A program made the translations under genes and the position numbers. Shown here piece by piece: positions 46,973-58,165 of a DNA stretch of 64,000 nt (its first letter is position 1; each line of letters begins with the position of its first letter). This stretch comes from Ipomoea triloba (lineage: Eukaryota; Streptophyta; Magnoliopsida; Solanales; Convolvulaceae): assembly GCF_003576645.1 (NCBI RefSeq), contig NC_044917.1, forward strand, positions 16,510,952-16,574,951, written 5' to 3'. The notes beneath the pieces were generated by a model, which did not search any database, was not told where the DNA came from, and was given only the letters and a program-made list of their open reading frames with translations.

Positions 46973-47049
46973 TATTTTCCATTGACTTCCATTTTCCCCC
47001 TCTAGCCAAACACTGAAAACCCGGAAAATGATTTCTGGACACACCCTTA

Positions 47050-48069
47050 TTTGACCAAAAAAAAATGACAAGCAATATTATTATAGTATATATACTATAT
47101 GAAAAATTATAAAGTACTTATTGACATTGATACCGATTGTTACATAAAGTACCTGTTGGTTTTACGGCTGCGAGACAATCTTTCGGCTAGCCAACACTAC
47201 CGTAAAACTTGGAGAAAATAAAAAGGTGAGAATACAAGAACAATTTGACAGAGTAATTGCACTTGCATTCAAATTAGAACCTTTTAAATTGTGACTCCAA
47301 ATGGGTATTTATACAAAATTAATTGGCCTTAGAAAGAAACAAGGAAGAAATTAACAAATTTATCTTTAGAAAAGCTACTTAAACTACTCAAACCGTCATA
47401 GTTATATTGATTGTTTAATTCGTGATTTTGATTTTTGTCTTTATCTCTCAAATTTTGAAATATTCAGTTAATCAATAAAATGAATATCAATTAATTAAGA
47501 AAAAATTTGGTGACATAATTGACAAAACTTTTTTACTTGATAAAAATTGACAATTTATATTTAAATAAATGTTGTTCTTGTTGTTATGATATTTTGTGTC
47601 ATGTGAAAAAATTCTAAAGTAATGATCGACACTCGTGTCAATCGTACTCATATAATTATGTATTTCATACCTTATTTCACAGAGTATAATTAGAAATCAT
47701 TATCACTAATAATTACAATAATGTATGGTATATATAATAATATGGTACGGTTAATTGTAATGTCGACTAATACTATAAATTTTGTCTACTACATCATCCC
47801 CAACTCGAGTTTTCGGGCTCTGCCAACTCATGTATGACTAGGAAAGAGAAGATGAGAGGGAAGAGAAAACAGAAAAAAAAAATTGAATTTTTTTTTTTTA
47901 AAAGTAAAGATTTACTCGCGCGACATCCGTCCCCACTGGGTATGAGATTTGGGCCTCAGGCATTTTCAATCTCTACTCCACGTGGGCACTCAAATGTCCA
48001 AAAGTCATTGAAAAACTACTCTTTGGAATGTCCTCATGTATAGTAGTGCAGGGACTAGGGAGTGTGCAA
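47050..48069. other. AT-rich junction between two paralogous segments
   Basis: 47050-47150 matches 51380-51475. From about 47152 an insert of about 250 bp starts tgttggttttacggctg and could be an LTR fragment, but its right end and TSD were not found. From about 47405 the sequence matches 41430-41570 and 51230-51360, and from about 47800 the second paralogous segment begins (tatgactaggaaagagaag). Confidence 0.45.
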
Positions 48070-49265
48070 CAGGAAGAAAGAATTCCTGAAGTGGCAGATT
48101 GAGGTTGAGGACCTTCCTCTTTATGATTTGTATTCTGTTAGAGCAGAAAACAGTTGGCAAAAAGTGGCTGTTTAATTTTATGGTAATGGGCGGAGAAGAG
48201 GAACACTATATATGTTTCTGGGATACAAGCAGTTCTCATCCATCGAATGCGATATTTGCAGAAATCACGTCAATGAGGTGTTCAACTAACACTAATTCTG
48301 CTTCTGCTATTACTAGGTCAAGTTTCTCGTATTTAATTAAGTTTATTCAGCTAATAGTTAGACTACAAATATTTCTAAGGGGCTGTTTGGTTGACCGTAA
48401 TTTAGTGGGAATTGAATTACAATTCAATGAATCCATAAATTACTACGTTTGGTAGGAGGGAATTGCAATTCGGCCGAATTGCAATTCCCTCCCAAGGCTG
48501 AATTAGAATTCATACCCCTCCCCTAGGAATTGTAATTCAGTGGTTTGGGCGAGAAAAAGAGTTTGTATTATGACAATTTTGCCCATCAGTCCTTGGCGCA
48601 ATACCAAAACTTCCAACCAAAATAGAAGGTAATTTTCATATTTATTTTATACAATCAAGCTCTCAGATGTCTTTGACGGCGAAATAATAGTGAAACAGTA
48701 CAACTTAGTTAATTTCCTATATAATTTAATATTTTATATTATTATTATTATTATAACATAAGGGGCATTTCAGTCATTGTATAATTTATTCCCTTTCAAT
48801 TCCCTGTACTACCATTTCTGCATACCAAACACTGTAATTTCAATTCCTACTTTATTCATTGAATTGCAATTCCACCGAATTACAATTCTTTTCCCCCCTA
48901 ATTCCCTCCTCCCAACCAAACGCCCTGTAACAGTTTGGACGTAAGAGAAGGAGCAAAGACCAAAATTTCCCTAAATCTTCTGAACCTGGCCTATGGTTGA
49001 AAAGCTGTTGGTGTTCAGCCGATACTTGTTGCCTATGAAGTTGTTGGAAAGGTAGTTAACAATTAATGTGAAGGGCTATAGTACGTACTGGAAAGGAAAT
49101 ATTCAGTATCACCAGCTCAGTCTTCTATGGAGAAATTCAACACGTACTTCACCCCATGCTCCTCGTGTCTTCTTTGCTTCACTCAAAGCTTCTGGGGAAA
49201 GCATATTACTTGTTGCTGCTTCACCAATTGCCATATTGGATGGCTTCACCTGAACTTCTTATTTA
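48070..49265 (+). pseudogene. CLASSY-like SNF2 ATPase pseudogene, diverged paralogue
   Basis: Collinear with 39215-40130 but more deleted. It shows KEFLKWQIEVEDLPLYDLYS (about 48076), GGEEEHYICFWDTSSSHPSN (48186-48250), then loses the Walker B block and jumps to ITSMRCST. After an inserted MITE (48379-48927) it resumes at about 48935 with a DVREGAKTK-like frame and ends with SPHAPRVFFASLKASGESIL and ASPIAILDGF (about 49150-49253), the decayed motif V region. It extends further 3' than the first copy's recognisable part, so the two cover each other's gaps. Not functional. Confidence 0.72.
48379..48927. mobile_element. Tourist/PIF-Harbinger MITE with an empty site in the paralogue
   Basis: A 549-bp element starting ggggctgtttggttgacc and ending ccaaccaaacgccctg, an inverted pair. 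TAA flanks it on both sides (48376-48378, 48928-48930). The paralogous positions 39855-39870 and 43978-43993 read atttctaacagtttgg without it, proving insertion and a TAA target. The interior is full of gaattgcaattc-type inverted units. Same family as 3391-3789. Confidence 0.93.
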
Positions 49266-49335
49266 GTTGCCAACTCACTCACTTCAACTTTGAGGCATCC
49301 CTTTATAAAATGAAGTGCACACCTTTGTGCAATGT

Positions 49336-49409
49336 GGTGTCGTGGTGTAGTTGGTTATCACGTCAGTCTAACACACTGAAGGTCTCCGGTTCGAGTCCGG
49401 GCGACGCCA
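49336..49409 (+). tRNA. tRNA-Val(AAC)
   Basis: 74 nt. The acceptor stem GGTGTCG pairs with CGACGCC (one G-U), with discriminator A. The anticodon stem TCAGT/ACTGA closes the loop CTAACAC, giving anticodon AAC. The T arm is CCGG-TTCGAGT-CCGG with a perfect B box GGTTCGAGTCC, and the A-box region is TGGTGTAGTTGG. No intron; CCA is not encoded, as expected. It lies 3' of the CLASSY-like pseudogene, in the same relative place as the two damaged copies at 40232 and 44355, so it is the intact member of an old segmental duplication. Confidence 0.95.
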
Positions 49410-49410
49410 G

Positions 49411-50332
49411 CTTGATTATGGTTTACCATATTTTCAGTTTTCCTTCTGAAAAATAACATTCTCTTGAAAACAAAATTGACCGGGCTACGCTAGTTGATTG
49501 TTTTACCATATTTTCAGTTCCCCTTATGAAAAATAACATTCTCTTGAAAAAAAATTGAATCATATTATGACTACGTACTCTTTATATCTATGTTAATATA
49601 GTAAATTTTACAAGGATTAAATGTCTCTTTCACAAATCAAATCTTTGAAAGCTTCTTAAGTTATATCTCTCTTAATATAGTCAATTTTGGAAGGATTAAA
49701 TGCCTCTTTTACAAATCAAATCTTTGCTTTTGTTGGAAGAAAATGATTTGCAGGATTTCGAGAAGAAAAAAAATAAAAAAATAAGAAAGTTATAACTGAG
49801 GACCTTACGATTTTAATTTCATCTAAATAATTTTGCATAGGTATTTTGTTTCATCTAATTTATAAAGCATTTTGTTATTTATTTAATAGTCAAATATTGC
49901 ATATGGTATGAGATGCATCATATTTTATTGTCAAGCTATGGTTAGGTACTTTGATTCAGTGTCATTATGTTGTGCTTATGTCAGCGAATCTGTTAGGTCA
50001 TTCACTTGTTCGGGCGACGAATTCTAAGGCTTATTCTTCTTGTATTTGATTTTTGTCTGTATCATCTTGTATTCATCATTTGATTCCATATTAATATAAG
50101 CTAGTATGTTTTTCATTAAAAAAAATAAATACCAAATAAGAAATTAATAGTAAAATTGTAAGGAGGTAAAATAAATAAATAAATAATAGTATTTTTGTAT
50201 AAAAAGTTAAGAGAATATACTTAAGTATTTTTTCTAAAAACTCTCGATTTTCACTCTTGTGCTCAAGACGCTGGACAAATTAGAGACTAAGTGGTTGATT
50301 GGAACAATGAGTCGCTTTAGTGTTGTTGAAGG
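49411..50332. other. Intergenic DNA, no gene seen
   Basis: AT-rich, with a local direct repeat (taccatattttcagt…aaaataacattctcttga at about 49424 and 49503). From about 49830 it matches 40338 onward in the paralogous segment. Confidence 0.45.
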
Positions 50333-50501
50333 TAGGGGTGTAAACGAGCCAAGTCTAGCTCGAGTCTAGGGTGACTCGAGCTCGTTAAGGAAGGCTCGAC
50401 TCGAGCTCAGCAATTTTCGAGCTGCTCGAGTTCGAGTCCGATTTTGAGCTCGAATTTAATCTGTTTGATTTTAAATTCATGTTTCAATTAAAAATAAACT
50501 A

Positions 50502-50569
<68 letters not shown>

Positions 50570-50638
50570 TTAAACTAGCCTCTCGAGCTTGGCTCGAGCT
50601 CGAATTTGACCGAGCTGGTCAGCTCATTTACACCCCTA
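50333..50638. mobile_element. Non-autonomous hAT element with an empty site in the paralogue
   Basis: A 306-bp element with TIRs taggggtgtaaacgagc and gctcatttacaccccta. The 8-bp flanks gttgaagg / attgaagg match at 7 of 8. The paralogue near 40738 reads gttgttgaagggctagg without the insert. The interior has many GAGCTCGA/CTCGAGCT palindromes and an (AT)n(TTTA)n run. Confidence 0.92.
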
Positions 50639-50639
50639 A

Positions 50640-51703
50640 TTGAAGGGCTAGGTATATTACAAGGGCAATCCCAAAGAATAGAAGCTACAAGTATCATTTT
50701 GACTTCCATTATTGGTTGCACAGTTAATGCACAACATATATAGGCGCATAGCATTGTGTCTCAGCCACTAGTTTTTGCTTAAATGCACACATATTGCACT
50801 TTCTTCATCCAAAATGAGAATTGATGGGCATATATATCATTAGAATTCATACCTCCTCAATTTGCCAGTTCAGAAATTCTTTCTTCCAGATTGGCAGGCA
50901 TGCAGGATCCCTCTTGGCCCCCTCACCCCACCCCAACCCACCCTAAAAATTTTAATAAATACTTATGTATATATATTACGGAGTATTATATTAAGAATAA
51001 AAATTCTCTTTTGGTCCCTCTCAAAATTAAACTTCAAAACAAAAATTAGGATGTACGGAGTATATATTATATAAGCCCAAAACATATATTAAGGCCAAAT
51101 TCATTAAATAAAAAGAAATAAATCAAGTCATTAATCATTTAGTTATTATATATTTTTATGACTTATTTACACTTTTATGATGTATATTTGCTAATTCAAA
51201 AAATTATATTTGAAATTGAAAAAACTAATGTTAATATTGGTTCTTTAATTTGTGATTTCAAATTTTGTCATTATCCTTAAATTTTGGAATATTAAGTGAA
51301 TTACTAAAATATAATGAATATTAGTCAATTATTTTTAAAAAATGTTGTCAACAAAATAATTGACAACTTTTATTTGACAAAAAGAGTGACAAGCAATATT
51401 ATTACTGTATATTATGTGAAAATTTATAAAGTACTTATTGACATCGATATCGATCATTACATAGAGTACCATTAAAATTATTATTGATAATACATAATAT
51501 AATTATGTATGGTATATATAATAATATCATGTATGATTGGTACTGATGTTGATTGACATTGTAAATTTTGGTTATAATTTTAGTCTCTGACATGAATTTT
51601 CGGGCTCCGCCCTTGATTATTGCATCTATTCGTTTCAAGTACTCCACACTTAACCTCTTTAAGTAACTTTAATTTCTTCACAATTCTGTGAATCCACAGT
51701 CTG
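50640..51703. other. Remainder of the paralogous segment, no gene
   Basis: Matches 40740-41570 and then 47050-47150, with indels; contains the empty sites for the short SINE (about 51000) and for the Harbinger-like element (about 51370). AT-rich, no coding frame. Confidence 0.5.
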
Positions 51704-52200
51704 TGTTGATTTTATGACTTCTGGGTAGTCAAAGGCAGGCCAACACTACCTGCTAGAATAGCGATAATATAGGAAATATGTAGGAAAATATAACGAGAAT
51801 ATAGGTATTGTATTGCTCAGAATTGCTCCCTTTCTCCATGAATGGATGGTCTATTTATACATATTTTGGGGCCTAGAGCCCTACAAAGAAAAAGAATCCT
51901 GGACTACCTCATATTGGGAGTCCCTGTTACATTATAACTAATAAACCCTAATCTTGCTAATATTATAAGTGCTAAGTCCAATCCTTATCGAACTCTTCGG
52001 TAGCTCTGCGTTGGGTCTCTTTCTTGGGCTTTCTTGATATAGTTGCACTCTTGGGCCGGTCCATGTGGCTCAGGTCTAGTGTATTATCCTTCATCCAGTC
52101 CCCCACTTTCTTGAGATTTCATGGATACAAAGTCTCTGGAAAGTATAGTTGTTCTTTTGGGCCGGTCCGCGTGGCTCAAGCCTAGTGTTATTATCCATCA
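51704..52200 (-). mobile_element. Solo LTR (gypsy type) with perfect 5-bp TSD
   Basis: As written on the + strand it runs from tgttgattttatgac to attatccatca, with gtctg on both sides (51699-51703 and 52201-52205). In reverse orientation its end (gttggcctgcctttgac…ataaaatcaaca) resembles the end of the gypsy LTR at 34069-34695, so the - strand is the likely sense. Internal domains are absent, consistent with LTR-LTR recombination. It sits at the edge of a CLASSY-like fragment. Confidence 0.88.
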
Positions 52201-52510
52201 GTCTGCATATTGAAATCTGAAATTCTGGATCCCTCTGTTGTATTCATTCCACTCAAATTAAACCACATCTTTGAGATGGATTCCTTCATAAAGCATGTGG
52301 AATGGTCTTCCTCAGGGAATCCAGAAGCTACCAATCTGTAATCATACACTTTCTTCTCCTGCCTATAGCTTGCATGGCGAGTGATTGATGGGTTGAAGTG
52401 AACATCCATTATGACAATTCGTGAAGCACCAACGAGCAATATGCTTTCCCCACAAGCTTTGATTTATGGGTTTAGAAAAATTTTGGCCTTTGCTCCTTCT
52501 CTTATGTCCA
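52201..52510 (-). pseudogene. CLASSY-like SNF2 C-terminal fragment, inverted
   Basis: On the - strand the frame gives [40 protein letters not shown] and [15 protein letters not shown]: the helicase motif V-VI end of the CLSY/DRD1-type ATPase, with the conserved Q..GRA.R.GQ block deleted between NPSITR and QEKK. Upstream (52440-52510) it continues into text matching ggacataagagaaggagcaa of the + strand copies. It is thus an inverted, partly deleted third paralogue. The 5-bp TSD of the solo LTR shows the LTR landed at this position. Confidence 0.8.
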
Positions 52511-53480
52511 AATTAAACCAGTTGATGGTGCACGCATATTGCACACAGTGTTCTGAAAGTTCAAATGGATCCATTCATGAAACTTGTAACTGTACTAATA
52601 ATATACATACCATATGTTTGATTGGTTAATTATTTGTCAAGAAATATTAATTATATAGTTAGGGTATGTTAGTATGTTTTTAGTTTATTTCTTTTATCCA
52701 GGTTGGGACAGACAAGCTCTAACTGACACAGGCTCCTTGAAGTATTTTGGATTACTCAATGTTATAAGGTAAAATAAGTGGTCAGAATTTATTGGATGAA
52801 TAAATCAAGTCAGATGGGATCACTTGAATTAAAGGGGTTATTTGAGCTAATATTTTGAATTAGGAAGTTTCTATTTTGAGTATAAAATAACGTCGGATTT
52901 GAGTTATAAAAAATCACTTTGTGTAATTAAAAAGGCTACATTTTGTTAATTCTCCCATGCTGCCGTAAGGTTAAGGAAGGAAAATTAATGAAGCTAAATT
53001 GAGGTTTAATTGATGCTGCTTCACACACCAAGTTGATGAGGTTCCAAGTTGCTACTGCTGTAAAATACGTACGGTGCTGCTACGTCAAAGAAACTGAAGA
53101 ATTCCAAATTAATGTTATGGTGACAATTGTAGGCATGCAATGTTGAAGATCCAATCGTAGGTGACAGGATTGGTGTTGGTTAATGAACCATGGTGTGTCC
53201 TGCTTGTGTAATTCTAATTTGTGTAATCTTGGGTGGTCATCTAATGGCTGGGTAAACACTGACTTGTCCCGCAAAGGTAGGAGGATTGCTACAAACTGTG
53301 TAACAAATTCCTTGTGTTCGGGTTCTTTTTCTTTGTATATTTGTTATATTATTTATTTATTTGATATTAAATTAATTTTTTTTGAAATAGATATTAAATT
53401 AATTAATTGTTCAGATGATTAATTGATGTTAAAATTGAGTAAGAACCCTTATGATTATCTTGCATTCAAGACCCACGATC
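52511..53480. other. Intergenic DNA, no gene seen
   Basis: Mixed-composition sequence without recognised genes or bounded elements. A short open frame near 53183-53422 has no recognisable motif. Confidence 0.45.
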
Positions 53481-53490
53481 CAATTTCAAT

Positions 53491-54430
53491 TGGTATTAGA
53501 GTCCGGGGACTTACTTTATTAGTCTATCCGATCTGGCTAGATCGTGTTTCTTGAACTCAAGAATTCACCCAGCGTGTTCTCTTTTTATTATTCTTTTTAT
53601 TGTTCAGTCTCACTTGTGTGTTAAGTGTTTCAGAATGGACTGCCATAAACCACCGCTAGAGTTGACAAGTGCAATTATGCATATTGGAAAGCTCGGACCA
53701 TAACACACATCAAAGCACAAGGAAAACGTATCTGGAGATCTATTCTCACTAGATGGACACACCCCACCAAAGCTGGAGCAACTGCTGAAGCCCCACGTAT
53801 GCTCAAACCAGAAATTGAGTGGGACGAAGATGAAATGAAAACAACTGGCTATAATAATAATTAATAAAGCTTTAGATATTATTTATTCTTTAATGCATGA
53901 AAGTTAATTTACTTTAGTTATAGGTTGTAATTCTGCGAAAACTGCATGGATATCCTTGAAAGTACATATGAAGGTACAAACTCGGTAAAACAGTCAAAAA
54001 TCCAACTCGTCCAATCAGACTTTGAAGAATTGTGCATGCGTGATGATGAAAAAATTGTGAATTTCAATGAGCAAGTTCAAGAACTTGCTAATCGTGCGGC
54101 AGTTAGGCGAACCATTTCCTCAGCAAAAATTGGTCAAAAAAATTCTACGATCCTTACCACCCTGTTTAGGATGAAAGTTACTGCTATTCAGGAAAATACA
54201 GGTTGAGAAAATCAGTCTGTTGCTCAACTAATGGGAATCTTACTTATGAAATGGAAATTTTGACTGATCACAACAAAAAGCAAAAGAGTGTTGCCTTTGC
54301 CGCTGAAGGGCTAGATTCAATACTCGATCCAGACGAAATAGGTGATGATAATGAAATTGTTTTATTAATTAAACAGTTTTCTCAATTTTTGAAAAAGAAA
54401 AAACGCGCTCAAAGTGGCAAGTTTTAAAAC
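53491..54430 (+). pseudogene. Ty1/copia gag relic
   Basis: Starts at tggtattagagtc, a degraded copia primer-binding site. Then come a broken gag-like region with NYAYWKARTI-like text (about 53670), KTAWISLKVHM (53938), SDFEELCMRDDEKIVNFNEQ (about 54018-54078) and a polar C-terminal part to about 54430. These belong to the UBN2-type gag of copia elements. Frames change several times. No protease, integrase or reverse transcriptase follows. Confidence 0.7.
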
Positions 54431-54754
54431 AAAAAAGGGTCAAGTTCAAACACCTCAAAAGGTATGTCAAACACAGGTGGCCAAAACAACAAATCTTCTG
54501 GTTCCCGACCATCTCAAACTACACCAATAAGGACTAGTTTAATGATCTCTACAACCAACTCAATGAAGGTAACAAATGTACTTTCATTATGGTTTGCTAG
54601 AGTATATGGTGATCCATGAACCTCAAACTCTAGAACAACCTGAACACGGAGCTTCGTTCCATTGTACGTTGAAGGGGCGAAATCTCTTCTTTTCATCAAG
54701 AGAGAGAATCGCATAAGAATGACATGCTCAAAACACACACTTGAGATAAAGTTG

Positions 54755-55110
54755 CACTACAAGAATAATGCCCATAGACAACAGTTAAATATTGTTGTCT
54801 TTGAGGTAAAATTTTTGTTGTTGAAGCCGGTGTTGTTGTAAGTCTCGCACATAAAACCGTTGTTATTGAGTGTTGTTGAAACCGGTGTTGTTGTAAGTCC
54901 GACGAAAAGACAACGATTTTTAACCGTTGTCTTATTGAGTGTTGTTGAAACCGGTGTTGTTAAAAGTCCCAAGAAAAGACAACGGGAACCGTTGTTTTTT
55001 ATAGAAACACAACAATTTTTTAACTGTTGTCTTTTTTAAATAAAATAACGATTTTTTCACATTCATAGATAACGGTTTTAAACCGTTGTTTTTAACCTAT
55101 TTTAACTTGT
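54755..55110. mobile_element. CACTA transposon terminus
   Basis: Begins cactacaagaa, the classic CACTA terminus, followed by repeated sub-terminal units: five or more gtgttgttga/ggtgttgttgtaagtc blocks and inverted aacggttttaaaccgttg motifs, the usual transposase-binding repeats. The opposite terminus (…ttcttgtagtg) was not found downstream, so only one end is present or the other lies far away or is decayed. Confidence 0.8.
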
Positions 55111-55955
55111 AAGCATAATAACATAATAATATTCAAAATACACAATATATGTTCACAATAATGTTCAAAATACACAATGCTTACAATGTTCAAAATACAC
55201 AAGAACCAAATACCAAGTTTAAATACTTCAATGAACCATTCCAATCATCACTAAGTCTAGATATCACAATGTTTAAAATACAGAAAAACCAAATCTAAAT
55301 AAAAGTACTAGTATTCTTTTATACAACATCAAATGAAAATTTTGGAAGAATTTCTTTAAGTGCAGCACATTACAAGTCCAAGAGCCTTCTGCCAACCAAC
55401 TTGTGCAAGCAACCCCATATATTCTTTGTATAGATTCTTTCTCCCTTTGTGCAAGCAACCCCATCAAATATAGCCTTCTGCCAACCAACTTGTTTGATTT
55501 TGTAGCTTTCTGAGTTTTGTAAATGTTGAAATAATACATAGTAACATTCTCTCTCCCTTTGTGCAGAGTGTGTTGTGGTAGTGAAGTGTGTGTCTGTGAA
55601 GTAATACATAGTGTTTTTGTTCTATTTTTTTAACAGTAACAACTAATGTGTATCCACACTTAAGCTAGCCTTTAAGTCAGCTCATAAAATATAAGGCATT
55701 AGAATACGGAATGTGCTGCAAGTATTGTTAGTTTGTACTTATACAAATAAAAACAGCATTACTTTGCCAAAATATTGAGTAGACAAATGCAACATCACTA
55801 TAAACCCAACTACATATAAAACTAATTAAGTATACAAATTAAAAAGGAGTAGACAAATGCAACACATTTCCAATTTTTCAATAATTTCCTCAATTCATAT
55901 GCCGTTAAATTTAAACGCCCTCACAGAATACAAGAAAAAAAACCTCCAAAATAAA
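55111..55955. other. Spacer, possibly interior of the CACTA element, no gene
   Basis: Short direct repeats (cttctgccaaccaacttgtgcaagcaacccca near 55386 and 55450 in variant forms) and AT-rich text. No transposase motif was seen. Confidence 0.4.
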
Positions 55956-56867
55956 TGTTGGGAAATATTACTACGAAAATAATATTTCTGGGGTAAATAC
56001 AATGATAAGAACGACAAAGATAATTTGGAAAGGGTTAACACGAGTCGAGCGAAGCACTCTTTCCTTAAAACCCTATTTGCTACCTCTCAAAAGTGCTAGG
56101 AGCGTTGTAACCTAGATTTCCCAGGATAAAACGTGTTACGATTCATAGTTTGAGCACCAAACTAATGAACCCAGCAAACTAGAGCAACGGTATGAACACA
56201 ATTTAGAGAAAGCAGTAGATGCAGAGTTTCGAGAGAGAAAACAATTCGTTGTTTTTGTTGTGTGTAAATCTGCTGCTTCCACCAACGAATTATATAGGAG
56301 TTGAAGATTAAATAGCAATTAACCATGGCATTAATCTGATAATTAAATCAGACTTTTTACTCTTGTAACAGCTGACCACTACCTGAGATTTAATTCAAAA
56401 TTTACGAAAATTCGGCATAACTAAGCCCTCATGGCTAACCAATTTTCTGGACGCTCATTCGTGCCCGCAGGTGCCGACGCACACGAGTCAAAAGAGTCAA
56501 GCCTTTTCAGACCCATTTTGGGATTTGATTTGCCCTCCCCGCGAGAGAGAGCCTCTATGCTATATTCACTAAGCCATAGAAAGGCTCTTGTATAAATGGT
56601 GGTGCAAACCCACTTCCCAAACCAATGTGGGACAAAAGCTTACCTCAAAGCTTTCCCACCATTTTTCCAACTCAAATGGGGTCAACTTTGAGAACCAATT
56701 TCTCATTCACCCATTATCCGTTTTGTGCGTACCATATATCAATCTCTTCGTCTAACTACGAAAAACCCGAATCCACTTTGACCCGATCCAAATCGGAAGT
56801 GGACCCCACATATATTTGTACCACAAAATAGCCACTAAAAATGTCATTTTATGCTATTTTTCCAACA
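55956..56867 (-). mobile_element. Solo LTR (912 bp) with perfect 5-bp TSD
   Basis: Runs from tgttgggaaatattac to gctatttttccaaca; the ends form TGTTGG…CCAACA. ataaa flanks both sides (55951-55955 and 56868-56872). Read in reverse it has a TATA-like tatataattcg and a long transcribed-looking tract before gggaaatctagg; the - strand is therefore the likely sense. No internal domain is present. Confidence 0.9.
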
Positions 56868-56872
56868 ATAAA

Positions 56873-58165
56873 CGCCCAAAATCTAAAAACCTGCCTCATT
56901 CACGATTGACAATTATAACTAATAAGACCAAAAGGCAACAAGAAAGGTAGAAGGGAATAAGAAGGCAACCCAGGACGAAGTACTAAAGCCAAGTTGGGAA
57001 GGTGGTGAGCGTCACTCAAACTCAAAGAGGTAGTCGGACCCCCCGGGCATAGGCTAGGTCATGACCTCCTAACCGCTGCCCGATTGAGTGGACTACTCCC
57101 TCCTCGCAAGATTAACCCCCCACCGTCAACCAACTCAAAGTCCTCACCTAAGCCATCCTCCTAACATCCTCTACCACAAGTACATGCTAGCAATGAATAG
57201 GCAAATAAGTACATGCTATCATGAATAAGCAAATAAAGAGACACAAATGAATCACAAACAAAGAGGAAAAGTAGTAATATAGAACACTTCAAAGCCACTT
57301 CATCTAATTTTCCAATTTATTCACACAGAATTAAAGCATAGGTCTTACCTTAAAAACCCCAAGCTTTCCATCTTTACTCCGAGTACTCTTTAGGAAGAAA
57401 AAAAACAGATGTTCTCTTCGTGACAAGATCCATACATCTCTTAAGGCAACCCTTATTGATAAAAAGAAACATAAATTAGGATTCAAAAACCACAACAATA
57501 TAGCAATTTTTTTTTTGCTCCTGTCACAGTATGATGCGGTAATTTTGTATCTATACATTCTGGTGTTAGAGTCATGTATGTTTCCTATAGATTTTGGGTG
57601 TTTTTATTTTGTACAAGTCACATTGTTATAGCTTTTTTAGGGTGGTTTATATAGATGTTATTGGTAGGACTACTGAGATATATTCTCCTCTGAAAAAATT
57701 GGTTGCAGGCAAGTCTTCTAGCTTATTGATTTTCTCATAGAAGAGGCAAAGTAAGATTATATATATCAGCAACCTTTTATACTGTTTATAAATATTCATC
57801 TCATTAATAAGCAATAAGCATATAGCTGTTTCATATTTTGAGAAAATATTAGGGGGAACAGTTGAAGTGTACAGTGTAGGATGATCAAGTTAACACATAA
57901 CATATAACATAAATAAAGTTAACACAAAAAAAATACAGGTTATTTCATCTATAAAGAGGATGACAGTACTAACCTTTCAATACACAATGCACTAGATTTC
58001 AAGTATCTTTTATATTAAGAATATTCATGTAAATGAATAGAAGCCATGATCCGGTCTACAATATAAATGAATAGAAACACATAGTCAATAAAACAAAGTG
58101 AACAATAACTTTGTTTACATGTTGGTGTCTATTACAAATTTACAAAGTATGAAACCATAGGAGGT
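56873..58165. other. Intergenic DNA, no gene seen
   Basis: A pyrimidine/GC-richer stretch at 56985-57130 (ggaccccccgggcatagg…) and AT-rich sequence. No frame or RNA recognised. Confidence 0.4.

Larger units (their letters stand above)
45694..47046. mobile_element. Harbinger-like TIR element carrying foreign sequence
   Basis: A 1353-bp element. The left end gggtgtatttggaaag and the right end …aaatgatttctggacacaccc are imperfect inverted repeats, with more inverted matches inside (ggaaaatgac, gtgtttgg). A TTA duplication lies at 45691-45693 and 47047-47049. The diverged paralogue near 51361-51380 reads gacaacttttatttgac with no element, which fixes both ends. The interior holds a TGG-rich tract (45884-46045) and the mitovirus-like segment 46151-46972. 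No transposase frame. Confidence 0.85.

Noticed and set aside
47152..47400. Possible LTR beginning tgttggttttacgg
   Set aside because: The left edge fits an insertion relative to the paralogue at 51475, but no right terminus or 5-bp duplication was found.
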